Source: Desulfosporosinus sp.
Lineage (GTDB): Bacteria > Bacillota > Desulfitobacteriia > Desulfitobacteriales > Desulfitobacteriaceae
DNA: 64,000 nucleotides
Assembly (NCBI GenBank): GCA_003513495.1
Contig: DOPM01000041.1
Span: forward strand, 27,415 to 91,414
Direction: 5' to 3'
Shown here piece after piece: positions 58,893 through 64,000 of the stretch. Position 1 is the first letter of the stretch; each line of letters opens with the position of its first letter. The translations under genes were made by a program, and so were the position numbers. The notes beneath the pieces are model-generated. The model was not told where the DNA came from. It saw only the letters and a list, made by a program, of their open reading frames with translations, and searched no databases.

Positions 58893-58931
58893 AAAAGGGA
58901 GAGTTCAAAAACAGAGCTCTCCCTTTTTTCT
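58893..58931. terminator. intrinsic terminator
   Basis: AAAAGGGAGAG (58893-58903) pairs with CTCTCCCTTTT (58917-58927), with T-rich ends on both strands. Confidence 0.85.
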
Positions 58932-58953
58932 TTGTAACAATATCTTAAAGTAT

Positions 58954-58981
58954 GTAGGGGCAATTCATGAATTGCCCCTAC
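58954..58981. repeat. 28-bp perfect palindrome (REP-like)
   Basis: GTAGGGGCAATTCA followed by its exact reverse complement, with no spacer. The GTAGGGGC..GCCCCTAC palindrome type is a dispersed REP-like element in many bacteria, and its translation (GAIHELPL on both strands) appears in spurious predicted proteins. Located between a terminator and pcm. Confidence 0.85.
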
Positions 58982-59049
58982 GAGTTTTTTGTTTAGTAAA
59001 TTTAAAGCTGTTTGGGAAAACTGATATTTACATAAATAAAGAGAGGTAG

Positions 59050-59754
59050 ATGATAGTGGCAAACGATTATTATATGAAAGATACTTCAAATGATAGACAG
59101 GCAGAATGCGAATGGATGATTCGGACACAAATTATGAGTCGTGACATAACGAATGAAGCCGTCATTAATAGTATGCTGTCTGTTCCAAGACATAAGTTTG
59201 TTATGGAGGATAAGCAAGAGTTAGCGTACTATGACACAGCCCTGGAAATCGAGGAAGAACAAACCATCAGTCAGCCGTATATAGTTGCTCTTATGGCTCA
59301 GGCTTTAGAGTTGAAAGCAAATGACAAAGTTTTAGAAATAGGAACGGGTTCCGGTTATTCGGCAGCGATACTATCCCGCATGGCCAGGAAAGTCATTACA
59401 ATCGAGCGGCACGACTTATTAGCTGAGCTTGCTAAAGAACGATTCAGGAGCCAAGGGTATAATAATATTGACGTCCTTGTTGGTGATGGCACTCTTGGTT
59501 GGTCTGAAAAGGCACCGTTTGATGCCATTTTGGTTACTGCAGGAGGGCCGAAGATACCTATTCCTTTAATAGAACAACTAGCCCTTGGAGGTCGCTTGGT
59601 GATTCCGGTAGGAGATCAGGGGGAACAACACTTATTACGTGTTAAGAAAACGATTGACGGTGAATTAATAGAAGATAATTTAGGAGCAGTGCGTTTTGTT
59701 CCTCTTATTGGAACAAAGGGTTGGAACCAAGATGATGTAGGAAACTTTAGTTAA
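59050..59754 (+). CDS. pcm: protein-L-isoaspartate O-methyltransferase
   Basis: 234 residues. It repairs age-damaged aspartate residues using S-adenosylmethionine. The SAM-binding VLEIGTGSGYSAAILSRM, the QTISQPYIVALMAQAL substrate-region motif and the later DGTLGWSEKAPFDAILVTAGGP are diagnostic. ATG 59050 and GTG 59056 are both possible; GAGAGG at 59041-59046 is better spaced for GTG 59056. Monocistronic, with recQ having its own promoter. Confidence 0.93.
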   Translation: MIVANDYYMKDTSNDRQAECEWMIRTQIMSRDITNEAVINSMLSVPRHKFVMEDKQELAYYDTALEIEEEQTISQPYIVALMAQALELKANDKVLEIGTGSGYSAAILSRMARKVITIERHDLLAELAKERFRSQGYNNIDVLVGDGTLGWSEKAPFDAILVTAGGPKIPIPLIEQLALGGRLVIPVGDQGEQHLLRVKKTIDGELIEDNLGAVRFVPLIGTKGWNQDDVGNFS

Positions 59755-59779
59755 ATCCCTTTACCCAGCTTTTTTTTGA

Positions 59780-59785
59780 TATAAT
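59780..59785 (+). promoter_or_regulatory. sigma-A -10 box for recQ
   Basis: TATAAT about 50 bases before the recQ start, preceded by a T-tract. TTTACC upstream is a weak -35. Confidence 0.5.
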
Positions 59786-59833
59786 AGGGACAGCTTTAGA
59801 AAGTATAATAACTTTAAGGAGATGTTCGTTATT

Positions 59834-61978
59834 ATGATAAAGAAAGCCTTGGAGGTATTGCAAAGGTATTTCGGTTATACGCAATTTCGAGATGGCCAGC
59901 AAAAGGTGATCGCTAGTTTACTCCAAGGTTCGGATACCTTAGCTATTATGCCGACAGGAGCTGGGAAATCCCTCGCCTATCAAATTCCAGCTCTTTTATT
60001 TAAAGGAACAACTCTTGTCATATCACCCCTAATTTCCTTAATGAAAGATCAGGTAGATGCCCTGCAACAATATGGAGTCCCGGCAACCTTTATCAATAGT
60101 TCACTATCTCTCAAGGAAGTCAGGTCCCGGATTGAGCTGGCTGCACATGGGAAGTATAAGCTTCTGTATGTTGCTCCTGAGCGCTTAGAGTCGGATAGTT
60201 TCCGTAGCCTTTTAGAGTCATTGCAGGTTACCTTTTTAGCCATCGATGAAGCGCATTGTGTCTCTCAGTGGGGGCATGATTTCCGGCCAAGTTACCTTCA
60301 GTTGGGGCCTTTCCTTAAGTCCCTTCCTCAGAAACCACTGATCGGAGCGTTTACTGCAACAGCAACTGAAGAGGTCCAATCGGATATCATACGACTGTTA
60401 GGGTTAAGTAAACCGGGGATATTTGTGACTGGATTTGATCGTCCCAATCTTACCTTTTCTACGTTTCGAGGGGAAAATAAAAAAGATTTTGTGCTTGAAT
60501 ATACTAAAACTCATGCTGACCAGCCTGGGATTATCTATGCAGGGACCCGTAAAGAAGTTGACAATCTCCAGAGCTTTTTAATGAAGAGTGGCTTAAAGGT
60601 TGGAAAGTATCATGCGGGTATGACGGATGAAGATCGTAAAAAAAGCCAAGAGGATTTCCTGTTTGATGAAATAACTGTGATGGTGGCGACCAATGCCTTC
60701 GGGATGGGAATTGATAAATCTAATGTACGCTATGTAATCCATTATAATATGCCGAGGAATATGGAAGCCTACTATCAAGAGGCGGGGCGTGCCGGACGTG
60801 ACGGAGAACCGGGAGAATGTCTCTTGTTATTTTCACCTCAAGATGTGGTGTTGCAAAGATATTTAATTGAACAAAGCATTTTCCAACCGGAACGGAAAAT
60901 GAATGAACTTAAGAAACTTCAAGGAATGGTGGATTACTGTCATACCCCGCGGTGCTTACGCAAGTCGATTCTAGAGTATTTCGGAGAAGAAGATGTCCGG
61001 GAAGAATGCAATAACTGTAGTAGTTGTAATGACGAGCGGGATACTGTTGATATTACCTTAGAGGCCCAAAAAGTATTTTCCTGTATTTATCGAATGAGAG
61101 AACGGTTTGGTATCGGTTTAGTGGCTGAGGTATTAAAAGGATCACGCAAAGCAAAGATCAGAGAACTTCGCTTTGATGAACTATCAACACATGGAATTAT
61201 GCAAGAAGTCGCCCTTCAGGATATCAAAGATCTTATCAACTGTTTAGTAGCCGAGGGCTATCTGCAATTATCAAATGGAGAATATCCAGTAGTAAAACTC
61301 TTGCCTAACGCAGTTTCTGTTCTGAAAGGGGAAGCTAAGGTGACTCGAAAAGTATCGCCGAAGCCTTCTCGACAGGAATCAGAAGAGGTTAGTTTATTTG
61401 ATCGTTTGCGTGCGCTGCGCAGAGAAATAGCCCTTCGCGAAAACCTTCCGCCATATATGATTTTTGCAGATAGTACCTTAAGGGAAATGGCACAAATATG
61501 TCCATTAAATCACCGGGCTATGATTCGAATCAGTGGAGTGGGAGAACGAAAGCTAGAAAAATACGGGGATGAATTTCTAGCTGTAATAGGAAATGCTTGT
61601 AAGAATCAGGAAGCTGAAGAGACTCGTTCTGAGATTAATGAATTAGAGAAACCGCCGGCGAAAAATAACCAACCTTCTCATCTACAAACATTGTTTATGT
61701 ACAGAGAAGGACACTCTTTAGAGGAAATTGCAAACATTAGAAAGGTTACCCCGATTACAATTCAAAACCATCTTGTGCGTTGTGGTCTTGATGGGCAGGT
61801 TGTACCGTGGGATGACTTTATTCCGGTTGAACAGGAACCTCGCATTTTGGAAGCAATCCAGCAAGTGGGTGGAGAGAGATTACGTCCTATTAAAGATCTT
61901 CTCTCAGATGAAGTCGAGTGGTTTACGATTCGGGCTGTTTTAGAAAAGCACAAAGTTGTAGGAGGTAGTGATCAGTAA
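59834..61978 (+). CDS. recQ: ATP-dependent DNA helicase RecQ
   Basis: 714 residues. N-terminal superfamily 2 helicase: Walker A MPTGAGKSLAYQIP, DEAH in AIDEAHCVSQWGHDFRPSY, and AGRAGRDGEPGECLLL. RQC zinc-binding cysteines lie in CHTPRCLRKSILEYFGEEDVREECNNCSSC. An HRDC domain follows (LRALRREIALRENLPPYMIFADSTL), then an extra C-terminal helix-turn-helix domain with MYREGHSLEEIANIRKVTPITIQNHL, as in Bacillus-type RecQ. It acts in recombination repair and fork processing. ATG 59822 abuts GGAG, so ATG 59834 is the likelier start. Confidence 0.95.
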   Translation: MIKKALEVLQRYFGYTQFRDGQQKVIASLLQGSDTLAIMPTGAGKSLAYQIPALLFKGTTLVISPLISLMKDQVDALQQYGVPATFINSSLSLKEVRSRIELAAHGKYKLLYVAPERLESDSFRSLLESLQVTFLAIDEAHCVSQWGHDFRPSYLQLGPFLKSLPQKPLIGAFTATATEEVQSDIIRLLGLSKPGIFVTGFDRPNLTFSTFRGENKKDFVLEYTKTHADQPGIIYAGTRKEVDNLQSFLMKSGLKVGKYHAGMTDEDRKKSQEDFLFDEITVMVATNAFGMGIDKSNVRYVIHYNMPRNMEAYYQEAGRAGRDGEPGECLLLFSPQDVVLQRYLIEQSIFQPERKMNELKKLQGMVDYCHTPRCLRKSILEYFGEEDVREECNNCSSCNDERDTVDITLEAQKVFSCIYRMRERFGIGLVAEVLKGSRKAKIRELRFDELSTHGIMQEVALQDIKDLINCLVAEGYLQLSNGEYPVVKLLPNAVSVLKGEAKVTRKVSPKPSRQESEEVSLFDRLRALRREIALRENLPPYMIFADSTLREMAQICPLNHRAMIRISGVGERKLEKYGDEFLAVIGNACKNQEAEETRSEINELEKPPAKNNQPSHLQTLFMYREGHSLEEIANIRKVTPITIQNHLVRCGLDGQVVPWDDFIPVEQEPRILEAIQQVGGERLRPIKDLLSDEVEWFTIRAVLEKHKVVGGSDQ

Positions 61979-61983
61979 CTTTA

Positions 61984-62028
61984 AAATCCTTCTTTCGCTA
62001 AAGTGTGAGAGCGAGGGAAGGATTTAGT
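61984..62028. terminator. intrinsic terminator after recQ
   Basis: AAATCCTTC (61984-61992) pairs with GAAGGATTT (62017-62025), with inner TTTCGCT/AGCGAGG pairing. Confidence 0.85.
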
Positions 62029-62080
62029 TTGATTCCCTAAGTAGTAGTTGGAGCCATATCATAGAAGGAGTTTCCGTGTC

Positions 62081-63586
62081 ATGCAAGAAAGTGATCAAGT
62101 TCATATTAATAAGTCTATGAAGACAAACCGATCTGTTGTTTTAGCAAGTGTTTTGCTAGCTATCTTTATAGCTGCCATAGAAGGGACGATCGTGGCTACG
62201 GCGATTCCTAGTATTGTAGCAGATCTTGGCGGTTTTTCTCTATTTAGTTGGGTTTTTTCGTCCTTTCTTTTGGCTCAAGCAGTCACAATCCCGATTTATG
62301 GGAAACTTGCTGATTTGTACGGAAGAAAACCCATTTTTACCTTCGGAATTATAGTTTTCCTGATTGGGTCTATGCTTTGTGGTTTAGCAAAAACAATGAA
62401 TATGCTCATAGTTTTCCGATTGATTCAAGGTTTAGGTGCAGGAGCGGTGCAGCCTATTGCCACCACAATTATTGGGGATATTTTCAATCTTTCTGAACGT
62501 GCTCGGATCCAAGGTTATGTCTCTAGTGTTTGGGGAGTTTCTTCAATTATTGGCCCAGCCCTTGGAGCCTTCTTTGTTCAGTATGTTCATTGGGCGTGGA
62601 TTTTTTGGGTAAACGTGCCGATTGGTGTGTTCGCGGTAGCGGGGATATGGTTCTTCCTTGTGGAGACTGTACAAAAGCAACAACATAGCATTGATTATAT
62701 AGGCTCGGGACTTATTTTCGTTTCGATCAGTGCCTTGATGATTGTCTTTATCCAAGCGGGAACTGTATGGGGATGGTACTCTGCGCCAGTAATTCTTTTA
62801 GTTGGGGTTTCTATCGTTGGATTTTATCTTTTCATTTTGCAGGAAAGACGTACCGCAGAGCCAATTATGCCTTTGGAGATTTGGAACGATTCTTTACTTG
62901 TGGTTTCAAACGTAGCAACTTTAACGACGGGTATTGTGATCATTGGCATCTCATCATTTCTACCCACCTACATTCAAGGTGTAATGGGACAGTCTCCAAT
63001 CATTTCTGGTTTTGTGCTTGCCTTTATGACAATGGGTTGGCTGATTGGTGCAATGTTAGCTGGTAAGGTTATGTTTAAATTCGGATTTAGACGTATCGCC
63101 ATCGCAGGAGGGTTTTGGGTTCTGATGGGTACCCTGTTTTTAACAGCAATGCGACCTGAAAGAGGTTGGCTCTGGGCAGGAGCAGGCTCGCTTTTAATTG
63201 GTATTGGAATGGGATTAGCTAGAACTGTTTTTATAGTCGGTATTCAAGAAAGCGTGGAGTGGAAAATGCGTGGAGTAGCGACAGCTTCTAATATGTTTAT
63301 GAACATATTAGGAAATACAATGGGTGCAGCTCTTTTAGGTGGAGTTTTAAATACCAAACTGACAAGTTATTTAAAGAGTGTCGGTGAAGGATCATATGAT
63401 ACTGATGTTATCAACGTTTTACTTGACCCAGTTAAGAAAGGAACACTTCCAGATAAGGTTATTAACCTAATGACATCAGGTTTAACAATATCACTTCAGT
63501 ATGTCTTTTATGGTATCTTTATTATTGCAATCTTAAGTTTCATCCTAGTTTTGTTCTTTCCGATTAAGACAAGAAAAGCTTCATAA
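62081..63586 (+). CDS. MFS multidrug exporter, EmrB/QacA (14-TM, DHA2) type
   Basis: 501 residues with about 14 hydrophobic helices. Diagnostic segments are IEGTIVATAIPSIVADLGG in helix 1, the loop GKLADLYGRKPIF (major facilitator motif A) and the motif C-like WGVSSIIGPALGAFFV. The basic N-terminus is cytoplasmic. It exports drugs or other amphipathic compounds with proton counterflow; the substrate cannot be told. TTG 62048 is in frame, but GAAGGAG ten bases before ATG 62081 marks the start. Monocistronic, followed by the rRNA promoter region. Confidence 0.92.
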   Translation: MQESDQVHINKSMKTNRSVVLASVLLAIFIAAIEGTIVATAIPSIVADLGGFSLFSWVFSSFLLAQAVTIPIYGKLADLYGRKPIFTFGIIVFLIGSMLCGLAKTMNMLIVFRLIQGLGAGAVQPIATTIIGDIFNLSERARIQGYVSSVWGVSSIIGPALGAFFVQYVHWAWIFWVNVPIGVFAVAGIWFFLVETVQKQQHSIDYIGSGLIFVSISALMIVFIQAGTVWGWYSAPVILLVGVSIVGFYLFILQERRTAEPIMPLEIWNDSLLVVSNVATLTTGIVIIGISSFLPTYIQGVMGQSPIISGFVLAFMTMGWLIGAMLAGKVMFKFGFRRIAIAGGFWVLMGTLFLTAMRPERGWLWAGAGSLLIGIGMGLARTVFIVGIQESVEWKMRGVATASNMFMNILGNTMGAALLGGVLNTKLTSYLKSVGEGSYDTDVINVLLDPVKKGTLPDKVINLMTSGLTISLQYVFYGIFIIAILSFILVLFFPIKTRKAS

Positions 63587-63680
63587 CTCCATAATTTATT
63601 GGCAGAATTAAATATGTTGATTCTGTGTAAGACACTGAAGTATTTTCGATTTCTAATGACACTTTTCAAGAAGAAAGGTA

Positions 63681-63709
63681 TTGACCATTTCATAGGAACG
63701 TGATAATAT
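63681..63709 (+). promoter_or_regulatory. rRNA operon promoter P1
   Basis: TTGACC (63681-63686), 17-base spacer, TAATAT (63704-63709). It is the first of three tandem sigma-A promoters before the rRNA leader at the right edge. Confidence 0.75.
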
Positions 63710-63773
63710 AACAAATGTCGCTCTTGGGGGGTAAAACCTTGGAAGAGATAATGTGGAAACAGTGAAATACTTG

Positions 63774-63802
63774 TTGACAGCAAGCGCTGAAAATGGTATT
63801 AT
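63774..63802 (+). promoter_or_regulatory. rRNA operon promoter P2
   Basis: Perfect -35 TTGACA (63774-63779), 17-base spacer, TATTAT (63797-63802). The spacer shares TGAAAATG with P3, so P2 and P3 look like duplicates about 116 bases apart. Confidence 0.85.
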
Positions 63803-63889
63803 AACTGAGTGTCACAAGACACGTAGGGATTAAATCGTTATAAGATAAATACTTAGGATCTTTAATCGAATCCAAAGCAAAACTAGCTA

Positions 63890-63918
63890 TTGACAACGCA
63901 AGTTGAAAATGCTAAGAT
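63890..63918 (+). promoter_or_regulatory. rRNA operon promoter P3
   Basis: Perfect -35 TTGACA (63890-63895), 17-base spacer containing TTGAAAATG, TAAGAT (63913-63918). Transcription should start near 63925. Confidence 0.85.
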
Positions 63919-64000
63919 GTGATTCCGGCCCAAACGGGTCAAGAAAAAATGATGGTCTTTGGTCTTTGAAAACTAAACAACAAGGACAGCCAATGAGAGA
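63919..64000 (+). other. 5' leader of an rRNA operon (16S gene beyond the window)
   Basis: The string TCTTTGAAAACTAAACAACAAGG (63963-63985; given here in pieces TCTTTGAAAACT and AAACAACAAGG) is typical of Firmicutes rRNA leaders and spacers, near the antitermination and RNase III processing region. The mature 16S start (AGAGTTTGATCC) is not reached by base 64000. Confidence 0.8.

Noticed and set aside
58855..59128. Small proteins containing VGAIHELPL on both strands
   Set aside because: They are translations of the palindromic REP-like repeat at 58954-58981, a known source of false gene calls.
63963..64000. Start of the 16S rRNA gene
   Set aside because: The leader is recognisable, but the conserved AGAGTTTGATCC start of 16S is not reached; the final GAGAGA is not that sequence.

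Overview
The window looks like chromosome of an anaerobic, endospore-forming Firmicute of the Peptococcales type (Desulfosporosinus or Desulfitobacterium-like). This rests on moderate-to-low GC, strong AGGAGG ribosome-binding sites with many GTG/TTG starts, a spoVA-type spore operon, T-box leaders, a glnA-ANTAR nitrogen circuit of clostridial style, several ferredoxin-type proteins and many acyl-CoA catabolism genes. No insertion sequence, CRISPR array, phage gene, tRNA or complete rRNA gene was seen. The right edge carries the promoters and leader of an rRNA operon whose 16S gene starts beyond base 64000.

Region 1 (1-17965) is a catabolic island for an unidentified CoA-activated acid. It holds two lipoprotein solute-binding proteins, a cysteine-rich ferredoxin-like protein, a 4-hydroxybutyryl-CoA dehydratase family enzyme, an orphan biotin-dependent-type carboxyltransferase, two acyl-CoA ligases (one interrupted by an in-frame TGA), two adjacent acyl-CoA dehydrogenases (one lacking the usual catalytic Glu), an old-yellow-enzyme reductase, a MaoC-type hotdog protein and two near-identical 3-hydroxyacyl-CoA dehydrogenases. 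Five good and one weaker sigma-54 (-24/-12) promoters drive the blocks. Four of them have a shared TGTATA..TACA motif upstream, a candidate site for an activator encoded elsewhere.

Region 2 (about 18000-40700) is dominated by nitrogen assimilation: gltBD, then a second, split archaeal-style glutamate synthase operon (glutaminase, synthase, ferredoxin, FAD reductase, GXGXG subunit) continuing into glnA and an ANTAR antiterminator. Three leaders contain the same stem plus AAAGGC hexaloop overlapping an intrinsic terminator: before gltB, before the split synthase, and before a divergent KaiC-like/PEP-synthase-like protein. These form a probable ANTAR RNA regulon, with the third member being a protein of unknown function. 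Housekeeping genes (corA, a nuclease-helicase fusion, mutY, small transporters) lie between.

Region 3 (40800-51500) has a Uma2 nuclease-like gene, ubiX, a T-box-controlled serC-serA-DUF1015 serine cluster, an MNT/HEPN toxin-antitoxin pair whose HEPN gene is frameshifted, an ECF sigma/anti-sigma pair with a B-box membrane protein, and T-box-controlled aroF (DAHP synthase-chorismate mutase). Both T-box leaders have an extra antiterminator/terminator module without its own Stem I.

Region 4 (51700-64000) has a six-gene spoVA2-like spore operon (DUF1657, 2Duf, spoVAC, spoVAD, spoVAE, DUF1657), a GntR/FCD regulator flanked by TGGTATACCA operators, two same-type short chromate transporter genes, HIT, a PepT-like peptidase, pcm, recQ, a 14-TM MFS exporter, and triple tandem promoters for the rRNA operon.
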